64,000 bases of DNA from contig UQYV01000008.1 of assembly GCA_900545245.1 (NCBI GenBank), forward strand, positions 28,507-92,506, given 5' to 3'. The translations under genes were made by a program, and so were the position numbers. The notes below the pieces were generated by a model. The model saw nothing but the letters and a program-made list of their open reading frames with translations, had not been told where the DNA came from and did not search any database. The DNA is from an uncultured Bacteroidales bacterium. GTDB lineage: Bacteria; Bacteroidota; Bacteroidia; Bacteroidales; UBA932. Shown piece after piece: positions 42,474 through 50,766 of the stretch; position 1 is the first letter of the stretch; each line of letters begins with the position of its first letter.

Positions 42474-43568
42474 TTACATAATAGAATATTTTTTCACGAC
42501 CTCACGCATTCCGGCAATTATTTCAAGGCAACGCTTCCGGGAAATACGAATTTCCGTACCCACTGCAATCATATCCTCTTCCGTCGGATTCCCAATCCCG
42601 TTCACAGAAGTTGCGTGTTCACCGTTGTAGCCTGATTCACAGCGCGTCAGATCATAAGCCGGCGCAAGTTCCCAACGCCCTTCACGACAAATATAAGCAA
42701 AGTTCTTGGCGTGATCGTCCTTATTTTGAAAAAAAACATTGAAAACCATACGGCGGAACATCTCTTCCACTTGGGCGGAATCCTGGGTTAGATAACCGGT
42801 AAGGTGAAGCAGATTCGTATAGTCAAGTTTCGGGAAATGAATGGATTCATTCAACAGTGCACCGGAGGTCGCAATGTGGAGACGTTCACCATTCTCTATA
42901 TCGAAACGACGGGATGCGAAATAACGCCCGTCAATCAACTTGAAATCCGGAACGTCTATCCCAGCCTGCCGCGCAGCCTGATTGTAGAGAAACTCCATTT
43001 GCCCCATATCCTCGGGATCGGAGATATTCCTGAATTTCACAAGCCACTCACCTTCATCATCCTTCATAAGACATTTAGGACGACATCCGCCAGAATTTCC
43101 GCTATTGAAATACAGCAGTTCGGCATCCGCATCGGATTTCTCTGAGAGGAGCTCGAGGGCCATTCTCTGAAGTTCATCAAGCTGCGGAAGCGATTTGTCC
43201 TCTCCTATGAACGACTCCGGGACATAGCACAGTGCTCCCATCCCCGAATTTCCAACTATACTGAGATACTGTACCGGAGAGATCTTTAGTGAATCTATAC
43301 CCTTACGTTTCAATATCTTATGTATAAGATAGCGTCCATAACCATCGGGAATACTGTCGTCGAAAATGCCGAAATTCCCTGCAAACGGAGTCTGTTCCGC
43401 AATGAAAAGTTCGTCACGTAGGGGAAGATAAACCGGAGATATGGAAAAGCCATCGCGAAGCCAAGCGCTGTCATACTGAAAGACACAGCAATCACCAGAG
43501 GGATTCATCGAAAGACGTCCTACAAGTCTGTCGTGGTAAAGGACATCAAGTTTGTCTGTAATTTTCAT
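42474..43568 (-). CDS. hipA: HipA-type kinase toxin
   Basis: 364 aa. VLYHDRLVGRLSMN at the N-terminus (couple_hipA-like), GNSGGCRPKCLM as the phosphate-binding loop, catalytic Asp in QNKDDHAKNFAY, and metal Asp in WELAPAYDLTRCESG. HipA toxins phosphorylate aminoacyl-tRNA synthetases and stop growth. It overlaps the upstream HTH gene by 4 bp, so the two are translationally coupled. Slightly shorter than E. coli HipA, as usual in Bacteroidota. Confidence 0.9.
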   Translation of the reverse strand: MKITDKLDVLYHDRLVGRLSMNPSGDCCVFQYDSAWLRDGFSISPVYLPLRDELFIAEQTPFAGNFGIFDDSIPDGYGRYLIHKILKRKGIDSLKISPVQYLSIVGNSGMGALCYVPESFIGEDKSLPQLDELQRMALELLSEKSDADAELLYFNSGNSGGCRPKCLMKDDEGEWLVKFRNISDPEDMGQMEFLYNQAARQAGIDVPDFKLIDGRYFASRRFDIENGERLHIATSGALLNESIHFPKLDYTNLLHLTGYLTQDSAQVEEMFRRMVFNVFFQNKDDHAKNFAYICREGRWELAPAYDLTRCESGYNGEHATSVNGIGNPTEEDMIAVGTEIRISRKRCLEIIAGMREVVKKYSIM

Positions 43569-43876
43569 TTTGTTGTGCCTCTTTTTCTGTTGCGGTTGTT
43601 TTTTATCTCTTCCAATTCGGACATTGTGGAATATTTGGGTTCCGCTGTCACTTCCTTCAAGTTCTGAAGATAACCGAGAGCCTTGCAGAGAGCCGCGTAT
43701 GACTCCAAAGATATCTTATGCTCCGTCTCAAAGCGGGCGATTGTCGGAACGGGAACTCCGGATTGTTCCGACACCGCCTTCCGGGAAAGTCTTTTTTCCA
43801 AACGACGCGCCCTGAATGAATCAGCAATGAAAGACATCGCCGAATCAATAGGTTCAGAATACAAGGTATAAATCAT
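43565..43876 (-). CDS. hipB: HipB-type XRE antitoxin
   Basis: 103 aa. The helix-turn-helix region RARRLEKRLSRKAVSEQSGV followed by TIARFETEHKISLESYAALC is of XRE type. The basic tail (NNRNRKRGTTK) fits DNA or toxin contact. It binds its own promoter and neutralises HipA in related systems. Leader of about 57 nt from the promoter at 43938-43969, with repeated motifs that may be its operators. Confidence 0.88.
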   Translation of the reverse strand: MIYTLYSEPIDSAMSFIADSFRARRLEKRLSRKAVSEQSGVPVPTIARFETEHKISLESYAALCKALGYLQNLKEVTAEPKYSTMSELEEIKNNRNRKRGTTK

Positions 43877-43882
43877 AATATA

Positions 43883-43934
43883 ATATCTCTTATTGCCACT
43901 TTCTCGCCTTAACGCACATCATCATATCTCTTAT
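43883..43934 (-). promoter_or_regulatory. Candidate HipB operators
   Basis: The 11-mer ATATCTCTTAT occurs at 43883-43893 and 43924-43934, 41 bp apart start to start (close to four helical turns), covering the leader and TSS of hipBA. Confidence 0.4.
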
Positions 43935-43937
43935 ATG

Positions 43938-43969
43938 CAAAGATAGAAAATGGTGGGGAATAAAACAAA
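43938..43969 (-). promoter_or_regulatory. Consensus promoter of hipBA
   Basis: On the minus strand: TTTG (43966-43969), 20-bp spacer, TATCTTTG (43938-43945). The -33 box lies inside the tail of the terminator of the upstream operon. Confidence 0.8.
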
Positions 43970-44002
43970 TCGGACCGGAAACCTTGCGGAAGGTCCGGTC
44001 CG
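43961..44002 (-). terminator. Terminator of the nuclease/TonB operon
   Basis: CGGACCGG (43971-43978) with CCGGTCCG (43995-44002), extended by ACCTT/AAGGT. The minus-strand tail is ATTTGTTTTA. It ends 22 bp after the DUF5689 gene stop. Confidence 0.75.
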
Positions 44003-44024
44003 AAAATATGCTTGTGGCGTGGGA

Positions 44025-45173
44025 TTACTCGATAACCACGTCGTCTTGGTCGCGGAGAATGAGCTGCACGCCGCCCTGATACATCGTCAGGATGCCGGTG
44101 ACGGTGATTGTTTTGCTGCCCTTGAGAACCTCCGGTGCGATTTGCAGGTCAGCGAATTTTGAATAGCCGCTCGTGCGAATCTGAACAGTTCCGCCGGCTC
44201 CGGTGAAGTACTGGCTCACGGAGTAGGCGTTGGCGTTGCTCTGGAGCTGGCTCTTGATTTCAGGCTTACTGAGTTCGCCGTAATTGTCGGCGCCGCCGCC
44301 CACGTGAGCCTTGTCCCAAATGCCGGAGTTGAGATATTCGAGGAATTTGCTCTTGGACATCGCCCAAGTTGTCACACCCCAGTTGCCGGGTGCCTTTGCC
44401 TTGTCAGCATTATCCTTGGTGAGGAATATGCGGTTCTCAGACTTGTCGTTCGCCTCGTTTCCGTTAAGATAGACAAGCGTGAATGCCTCATCTGCATACT
44501 TAAGTCCAGATATTGTGACAAGTGCTCCTACAGCGTCAGATGTGGCCTGACAGTCATTCTTGCCAGGAAGGGCTGAAATCTTCCTCGGAGCGATTGGCTG
44601 AAGGTCATTGACATCGCAGCGGAACACGTGCCGGTCAATTATGTACTGGTCCTCGATGTATGAAGTAGAGTACTTGATCTGCTGAGGATCCTTCAATCCA
44701 ATCTGGATGGTTCCCTGTCCGCCATAGCTTCCACTCTTGAAGCCGTATTCTCCTACAGAAAGACCGTCAAGGGAGACGTAGACCATCTGACCGACCTTGT
44801 AGTCGTTGTGGAGACTGGTGCGTCCTACCTTGATTTCTATTCCAGGACCATTGGCATCGTCCTGAATGTAAAAAGATTTGTAAAAGTTGCCGGAACGGTC
44901 GGAAGTGGTGATGCGTCCCTTAATCCAGAGATCCTCGGAAACCTCCCAACACCAGGTTTTTAGCTGCTCTGAAGCTCCGGCCTCGGATGCCTTGGAGATG
45001 AATCTCTGTGAAAGTTCCTTTATCGTGAGAACGGTTCCGGTGACGCTTTCCTCCGGGTCAAACGGAGCATACGCCTCCGGATTATCATATTTTCCGGTGA
45101 AGACCGGCTGAAATTCCTCGCAGGAGGTAAGGAGAGCGGCCGCTGCCGCAAGTGCAATAATTATCCTTTTCAT
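44025..45173 (-). CDS. DUF5689 lipoprotein
   Basis: 382 aa. Signal MKRIIIALAAAAALLTSC with Cys18. EDLWIKGRITTSDRSGNFYK followed by SFYIQDDANGPGIEIKVG is the DUF5689 OB-like pattern, repeated later with KTITVTGILTMYQGGVQLIL, another OB-type fold related to nucleic-acid binding YhcR-like domains. Last gene of a five-gene operon with two secreted nucleases and a TonB receptor. A role as surface nucleic-acid-binding partner of the receptor is inference. Confidence 0.8.
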   Translation of the reverse strand: MKRIIIALAAAAALLTSCEEFQPVFTGKYDNPEAYAPFDPEESVTGTVLTIKELSQRFISKASEAGASEQLKTWCWEVSEDLWIKGRITTSDRSGNFYKSFYIQDDANGPGIEIKVGRTSLHNDYKVGQMVYVSLDGLSVGEYGFKSGSYGGQGTIQIGLKDPQQIKYSTSYIEDQYIIDRHVFRCDVNDLQPIAPRKISALPGKNDCQATSDAVGALVTISGLKYADEAFTLVYLNGNEANDKSENRIFLTKDNADKAKAPGNWGVTTWAMSKSKFLEYLNSGIWDKAHVGGGADNYGELSKPEIKSQLQSNANAYSVSQYFTGAGGTVQIRTSGYSKFADLQIAPEVLKGSKTITVTGILTMYQGGVQLILRDQDDVVIE

Positions 45174-45185
45174 TGTGAGTCCTCC

Positions 45186-48100
45186 TTAGAATCTGAAATA
45201 AAGGTTCAACATATAGTTCACTCCCTGCATATAGAAATACTTGGAGTCGAACTTATAGTAGTTCTTGTAGTCCGCGCTCTTTATGAGACGTGTCTGCTCA
45301 TAACCGCCGGTCCTTATATCCCTGTTGTTCAAGAGGTTCTTCGCCTCAAGAGAGAAACCGAAGTTGTAGGTTCTGCGGATATACCAGGACTTTCCGACGC
45401 TGAGGTTCATCACCACTGCCGGCTTGAACTTCTCCTGCGCGGTCATATAGTTGATTTCGCCCGGAGTGAGTCCGGCGTCAGTGTACTCACTGTTGAGAAT
45501 CCAGCTCTTAGCGTGCTCTGCAACCATATCGTCGTAGAGTTTGTTGTTAGGACCGGCTGCCGCCTTGATTGTCCTGTAGAGCGGGTTCATATCAAGATAG
45601 GAGTTCGCATAGACATTGGCTCCGAGAGTGAAGAACCAGTATGAACGGGTCCTGTAGTTGAGAGCGAGGTTTGCAGCGAGCTGCGGTGTCGAAGGAACGT
45701 GGTGTTTCTGAATCTTCTCTACCACATAGTTGCCGTCCTCGTCAACTTCGAAACAATCATTAGGGATGATTGTGGAGTTCGCAGGAATCTCGGCATCTGC
45801 CCTAAGCTTGTAGACAGGGCTGCTTGCCCAGTAGGTTATAGGCTTGCCGTAGGAATCTGCCACGATTTCAGAGCTGTTGTCCACTGTCTGATACATTGTC
45901 GGAGTGGAGGTGTAGATGTATTGGCCCCAGCTCAGAGCACCCTGAAGGTTGAGTCCGGTCACTCCCAACGGAAGTTTGAATCCGAGTTCAAGTCCGAGAT
46001 GACGCTGGTCGATGCCTGTCATCGCAAAGTTGGTGAAGGAGTGCTGTGAGTCGTCGTAGAAAGACTTCATCACTGACTGGTCCATAATCTGAGTCACAAA
46101 TCCGGTAAGACGAAGGTCGTAGCCGTTGTTGCTCAACTGGTAGTTGATGTCGGCAGAGACGGTCTTGGTGGTGGTGAGATTAGGAATCAGAGAGTTACGT
46201 GTTCTCGGAGAAAGGAAGGACTGGTTGAAAGTCGGAGCATCGTTGAAGAAGCCGACATTTGCGAAGAAACGGTGTCCTCCGGTGAGAATATACTCAGCGT
46301 GAGCCTTCACGGAATAGGTGAGGAATGTGGAAACCTTTGACTTGCCCTTCGATGTGATGACCTCTTCGGTAATCGGGTCATAGGTGGTGAGTTTCAACGG
46401 GTTGCCGTTGATATCCTTGACGATGATTTCGTTGAACTCATTGCGGATTGCATTTGACCCGCCATCCCAAGCCGTAGGGAGCGACTGCTCTGTGTCGAGA
46501 CCTGCAAAAAGGCCCTTGCGCACCAGACCCTCTCTCCAGAATGAGGAGAATCCGAGTTTCGCACCGACATTTGCCTTGAAGTTTCCGAGGTCGAAACGTC
46601 CGTCAGCCCAGAGATTGCCGTTGCGCACCTGTGCGTAGTAGTCGTAGCCGTATCTTCCACCCTTTCCGATCTGTTTTGCCTCGCCGTTTGCAATCCACCA
46701 GTCGAGATCGTTCTGAATCATCGCTTCAGAGAATGCAAAATCGCGCTCCGCGAAGTTGTCGGTGTTGAGATAGTACTCACCTCCGAGAAGGTCCTTGATT
46801 TTCTTGTAGTACTCGGAACGGTTGATTTTCGCGTTGAGACCTCCGTTGAGAGTGAACCAACTGTTGGCGCTCCATTTCACATTTGCAGCCAAGTTGAAGT
46901 CGTGCTGGTCGACGCGGCGCTCTTCCTGGACATACTTTGAGCGGCCGTCGGCGGCGTTGTAGTTGATGTTGTAGAGACGGTCCCAGTCGAGGTGCTGAGT
47001 GTTCACATCAGTGCGCCAAGCCTCTCGGGCGTACTCATACTTGTCCATATTGTAGCGTCCCCAGTTGCTGTCTTCCATATAGAAGTAGCTCGGGAGGTTG
47101 CGGTAGTAGTCCGGACGCGGGTCTGCGGAGTCGTACCAGTCAAGGGCAGAATATCCGTTCTTTCCGGTCCTGTAGAGGAGAGTCACGCCGGCCTCAAGGT
47201 TCTCAAGAGGGTTTGCGGTGTATTTGAGGATGAACACAGGCTCGTGGGTGCTGCGTACACGGGAGTTACGGACCTTGCCGTTCTGATAACCCCAGTTGGA
47301 GTTGTACATATTGTAGCTGAACTCGCCATTTTTCTTCATCATATCATAAACTTCCTGTGTGGAAGCATTCTGTGCACCTCTTGAACCCGGAGTTGCGAAT
47401 GCCATGAATGCAAGACGGTGTTCGTCGTTGAATTTCTTCTCCGCACCGAAGTAGTAGGCGAATGAACGGTAGTAGACACCCTTCACCCAGTCGTTACCTC
47501 CAAGACGTGCGGAAACATTGGCAGCAAATGACCATCCGTTGTCAAGCTCGCCGGAAGCGTAGTTCGCCATAAAACGAAGACGATAGAGAGCCGAGTTGCT
47601 CAGGAGGCTGAAACGCCATCCCGGACGCACAGATGCAGGGTTTGCGAGGATGTTGGTGACACCGTTGTAACCACCGAGGCTATAGTCGGAAGTCTCAGTT
47701 CCGATGGTGCTTTCCTTTGCCCTCATAGCTTCGTTGAGTCCGCTCCAGAGTGAGAAAGGCGAATAACCCGTCACAGCATCGTTCATCCTCACTCCGGCGA
47801 GAAGCACATCCTGGGTCTCATTGGCATATCCCCTATTCTTGAAACGTACGTCGCTGAATCCATATCCCACGATGTTATTGTAGGGGTCGTTGGCGCCGAA
47901 AAGGATTGCGGGAGCATCGGTATATCCCGAGTCTTCCATATCAAATTCGGCGAAATTGGAGTCATCAACTTCCGCAACTCTCTGTTCTGCAACAAGTGAG
48001 ACAAAAATAAGGTCTTTCACATATCCCTCGACAGTGAGGTTGATGCGTGAAGAAATGAACCCTTCTGCGGAAACGGTCATCAGATAGTTTCCGTCTTCGA

Positions 48101-48311
48101 GGCCTTCGAAAATGAATGAACCGTCTGCGCGCGAGAAGTCATCGACAACGGCAACGGCATCTTTCACGATGGTGATGTGGGCATTTGTAATCGGAACACG
48201 TCCGGCGCGGTTGACAACTGTTCCCTTCACTCCACCAAGTCCGCCTGTCTGGGCGAAAACGGAGAGCGAGCAGAGCAGCGCCGCGAATGCCGCAAGAATT
48301 TTTTTCATCAT
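45186..48311 (-). CDS. TonB-dependent receptor of the nuclease operon
   Basis: 1041 aa. Signal MMKKILAAFAALLCSLSVFA. N-terminal carboxypeptidase-regulatory domain (GGVKGTVVNRAGRVPITNAH and GLEDGNYLMTVSAEGF), plug region with GYGFSDVRFKNRGYANETQD, then a barrel ending NYMLNLYFRF. It lacks the SusC signature and has no SusD neighbour. It is followed 12 bp later by DUF5689 and preceded by two nuclease genes, so it probably imports products of nucleic acid digestion such as oligonucleotides, nucleosides or phosphate-containing compounds. Confidence 0.9.
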   Translation of the reverse strand: MMKKILAAFAALLCSLSVFAQTGGLGGVKGTVVNRAGRVPITNAHITIVKDAVAVVDDFSRADGSFIFEGLEDGNYLMTVSAEGFISSRINLTVEGYVKDLIFVSLVAEQRVAEVDDSNFAEFDMEDSGYTDAPAILFGANDPYNNIVGYGFSDVRFKNRGYANETQDVLLAGVRMNDAVTGYSPFSLWSGLNEAMRAKESTIGTETSDYSLGGYNGVTNILANPASVRPGWRFSLLSNSALYRLRFMANYASGELDNGWSFAANVSARLGGNDWVKGVYYRSFAYYFGAEKKFNDEHRLAFMAFATPGSRGAQNASTQEVYDMMKKNGEFSYNMYNSNWGYQNGKVRNSRVRSTHEPVFILKYTANPLENLEAGVTLLYRTGKNGYSALDWYDSADPRPDYYRNLPSYFYMEDSNWGRYNMDKYEYAREAWRTDVNTQHLDWDRLYNINYNAADGRSKYVQEERRVDQHDFNLAANVKWSANSWFTLNGGLNAKINRSEYYKKIKDLLGGEYYLNTDNFAERDFAFSEAMIQNDLDWWIANGEAKQIGKGGRYGYDYYAQVRNGNLWADGRFDLGNFKANVGAKLGFSSFWREGLVRKGLFAGLDTEQSLPTAWDGGSNAIRNEFNEIIVKDINGNPLKLTTYDPITEEVITSKGKSKVSTFLTYSVKAHAEYILTGGHRFFANVGFFNDAPTFNQSFLSPRTRNSLIPNLTTTKTVSADINYQLSNNGYDLRLTGFVTQIMDQSVMKSFYDDSQHSFTNFAMTGIDQRHLGLELGFKLPLGVTGLNLQGALSWGQYIYTSTPTMYQTVDNSSEIVADSYGKPITYWASSPVYKLRADAEIPANSTIIPNDCFEVDEDGNYVVEKIQKHHVPSTPQLAANLALNYRTRSYWFFTLGANVYANSYLDMNPLYRTIKAAAGPNNKLYDDMVAEHAKSWILNSEYTDAGLTPGEINYMTAQEKFKPAVVMNLSVGKSWYIRRTYNFGFSLEAKNLLNNRDIRTGGYEQTRLIKSADYKNYYKFDSKYFYMQGVNYMLNLYFRF

Positions 48312-48366
48312 ATCTTATTATTAGTTTATATCAATTTTTGCATCCCATACTTGGATGGCGATGTCG

Positions 48367-49437
48367 TTATTTCCCAATAACAATATAAGTAGGGTAGTGA
48401 TCGCTATATCCGCCCACAAAAGCCCCGTTTGAGAAGGTCCTGAACGGATAGCCCTTATACTGTCCCTTCTGGGTTGTCATCCAAGGGCGTTTGAACACCA
48501 CTCCGTAGTATTCTTTGCCGTGATTTTTCGTCACCGGCTGAATCTTGAGCCCTCCATCCGGAGCGTGCGCAAGGTTGTAGTTGACAAGTTCGAGGTCGTA
48601 GATACTCCAGACTCCCTGGTAGCAGAGAGAACCGTAGCCAGCCTTGAGCATCGAAATGTAAGGAGAGAAAAACTCGGTCGGGGTCACATTTTCGAGGCGC
48701 TCCTGTCCGTGGAGATATTTCGCCATCGAGTCGTCGGTCGGGTTGTCGTTCATATCACCCATTGCGACGATTTTGATTCCGGGGTATTTCGCCTCCATCT
48801 CGCGTGAGTGATTGTAGATGATCTCGGCACCGCGGCTGCGTAAATTGCCGCCCTTGCCACCAATCCTCGACGGAAGGTGGGCGACATAGAATGCAAAGTG
48901 CTCACCTGCTATAAGTCCGTGAACCATAAGGATGTCACGGGTTTTGAAGTAGCTGGTGTCCGTGTCTGAAAAGTCGATGTCGGAATTGAAATCGAAAGGA
49001 ATTGACTCACTGTCGAGGTAGGTGAACTGGTCCGGTTTGTAGAGCAGGGCCACATCAACGCCACGGCGGTCCGGGCTGTCGTAGTGGACAATCTGGTAGT
49101 TCGCATCAGCAATCTCAGGCTGGCTCACGAGGTCCTCGATGACGAGGCGGTTTTCAATCTCGGAGATTCCAAGTATGGTGTGCCAGCGTTTGTTGTTGTC
49201 GGCCATCGAACGGATGACTTTCGCCATGTTGTGGAGTTTTTTCTCATACTTCGCCTGCGTCCACTTGTTCTTTCCTTCCGGAAGGAATTCGCTGTCGTTC
49301 TTGACAGGGTCGTCGTAGATGTCAAAAAGGTTCTCGAGATTGTAGAACCCGATGACGTAGTTCTGCTGAGTTTTCTGCGCCGATGCCGAAAGGGACATCA
49401 GAAGCAGGAGAGCAGCAACTATAAATGAACGTTTCAT
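48367..49437 (-). CDS. Secreted endonuclease/exonuclease/phosphatase family protein
   Basis: 356 aa. Sec signal MKRSFIVAALLLLMSLSASA. EEP fold motifs: VIGFYNLENLFDIYDDP (metal Asn/Glu region), ILGISEIENRLVIEDL (Glu ligand), FYVAHLPSR, IVAMGDMNDNPTDDSM (catalytic D-x-N) and a C-terminal GGYSDHYPTYIV (catalytic His pair). Likely a periplasmic or exported metal-dependent nuclease or phosphodiesterase. The operon also encodes a non-specific DNA/RNA endonuclease. Confidence 0.9.
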   Translation of the reverse strand: MKRSFIVAALLLLMSLSASAQKTQQNYVIGFYNLENLFDIYDDPVKNDSEFLPEGKNKWTQAKYEKKLHNMAKVIRSMADNNKRWHTILGISEIENRLVIEDLVSQPEIADANYQIVHYDSPDRRGVDVALLYKPDQFTYLDSESIPFDFNSDIDFSDTDTSYFKTRDILMVHGLIAGEHFAFYVAHLPSRIGGKGGNLRSRGAEIIYNHSREMEAKYPGIKIVAMGDMNDNPTDDSMAKYLHGQERLENVTPTEFFSPYISMLKAGYGSLCYQGVWSIYDLELVNYNLAHAPDGGLKIQPVTKNHGKEYYGVVFKRPWMTTQKGQYKGYPFRTFSNGAFVGGYSDHYPTYIVIGK

Positions 49438-49503
49438 ATCCTTTGTCTGTCGTTTATGTTTATTATATTAGTGTTTAATGCCTTATGTGGAAGATGCCTG
49501 CTG

Positions 49504-50679
49504 CTACAAAGGCCAGGTATTGACAGTTGGAGCCTTCGCCTCTATTTCCGCAGCCTTTGCGTCTCCTACCTTCGCCGGAAGATTCACGAACAGGTCGATG
49601 CCAAGCTTTTCCTCAAGGGCAGCGATGGACATCATGTCGCTTTCATCGACAGTGCGGCGAGGGTCAGTTCCGTGGTCGAGCCAGATTGCACAGGCGGAGT
49701 AACCCGAAGACCGGCTGTAGCGCAGGAGAGCTTTGTAGTAGGCAGTAGGGACGGTGACGTATGGACCGCTTCTGCCAGCCTGTCGCGAAGAAGTGCTTCC
49801 ATTTACCACACAACCGGTTACAACGTAGAGGGTGTCTGTCGCCGAGTTCAGCGAGTTTGCCCACGAGCGTACTGTGCCCTCAAGCTTCGCCCAGATATTC
49901 TGATTGAACTGGCTGCGCTGGGGCGTCATATTAGTCGGGTAGAATGTCTGGACATTGCCGTCAAGATAGAGTCTGTCGGCAGATGGCAGCTGATGACCGC
50001 GGTCATACCCGCGTCCAAATCCGCCGTTCCAAGTGTTGGCTTGTTCCGACCGTGGAATGAGCGGGTCAAAGATGTCCCACTTGTTCGTCCTATCGCCACC
50101 CCCAATGAGTCCCTTGTTCAGCGGGTAGGCCACCCAAAGAGCCAGATGTTCCGTGCTACTCCAGTAGAAGGAGTAGTTGCGAACTCTCTTGCTTCCGGTC
50201 GTCATGCTATGCCAAGCCCAAAGCAGCCCGTCACCGGATTTGGTCTCCGGGAGTTCCATCCAACCGCAGGATGTCGCATCGGCCTTTCCACCGTCAGGCC
50301 CGGCGCCGTCCGCAGTTTGGATGAAGCAGATTTCTTTGGAATCATTTAATGTGGAGATGATGATGTAGAGTTTGCGGGCTTCGTTTGAGGGGTTTGCGTC
50401 GTAACTGAGTTTGATATTGCTCTTGTAGCCGGTGCCCGAGTCGTGACTGAGCTTCGCCCAAGACTCTTTCCCATCGAAATCCAAATCCAAAATCCAAGTG
50501 CCGGATGCCCGCACGACCACAGAGACTTCACCGGCTTCCTTGCCGGCACTCTCCGGGTTGAGTGTCAGGGAAAGTTCAGAATTTTTCTTTACTCCAATGG
50601 GGTCGCAGGCTACAATCAGCACCACAAACGCCACAAAAGCGAAAATTCTGCTGATTGACTTTGTCCAATTGACGTTCAT
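49504..50679 (-). CDS. DNA/RNA non-specific endonuclease lipoprotein with BACON domain
   Basis: 391 aa from the ATG at 50679. Lipoprotein signal FAFVAFVVLIVAC. A BACON-like beta domain covers about 30-125 (SLTLNPESAGKEAGEVSVVV and WAKLSHDSGTGYKSNI). The beta-beta-alpha-metal nuclease domain follows with GYDRGHQLPSADRL (catalytic His in DRGH), TNMTPQRSQFNQNIWAKLE (metal Asn) and LYVVTGCVV. NucA/EndoG-type enzymes cut DNA and RNA of any sequence. Lipidation suggests action at the cell surface on external nucleic acids. Confidence 0.92.
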   Translation of the reverse strand: MNVNWTKSISRIFAFVAFVVLIVACDPIGVKKNSELSLTLNPESAGKEAGEVSVVVRASGTWILDLDFDGKESWAKLSHDSGTGYKSNIKLSYDANPSNEARKLYIIISTLNDSKEICFIQTADGAGPDGGKADATSCGWMELPETKSGDGLLWAWHSMTTGSKRVRNYSFYWSSTEHLALWVAYPLNKGLIGGGDRTNKWDIFDPLIPRSEQANTWNGGFGRGYDRGHQLPSADRLYLDGNVQTFYPTNMTPQRSQFNQNIWAKLEGTVRSWANSLNSATDTLYVVTGCVVNGSTSSRQAGRSGPYVTVPTAYYKALLRYSRSSGYSACAIWLDHGTDPRRTVDESDMMSIAALEEKLGIDLFVNLPAKVGDAKAAEIEAKAPTVNTWPL

Positions 50680-50704
50680 CAAAATGTTTTCTATTATTGT
50701 GAGT

Positions 50705-50739
50705 TAAGGGAAGCCCGCCTTGAGAGCGGGTTTCCCTTA
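50705..50739 (-). terminator. Intra-operon hairpin between BACON lipoprotein and nuclease genes
   Basis: 14-bp stem with one G-U (50705-50718 with 50726-50739) and no U tract. More likely an mRNA processing or stability element than a full stop. Confidence 0.45.
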
Positions 50740-50766
50740 TAGACAAGTATTCTGTTCTATCGAATA

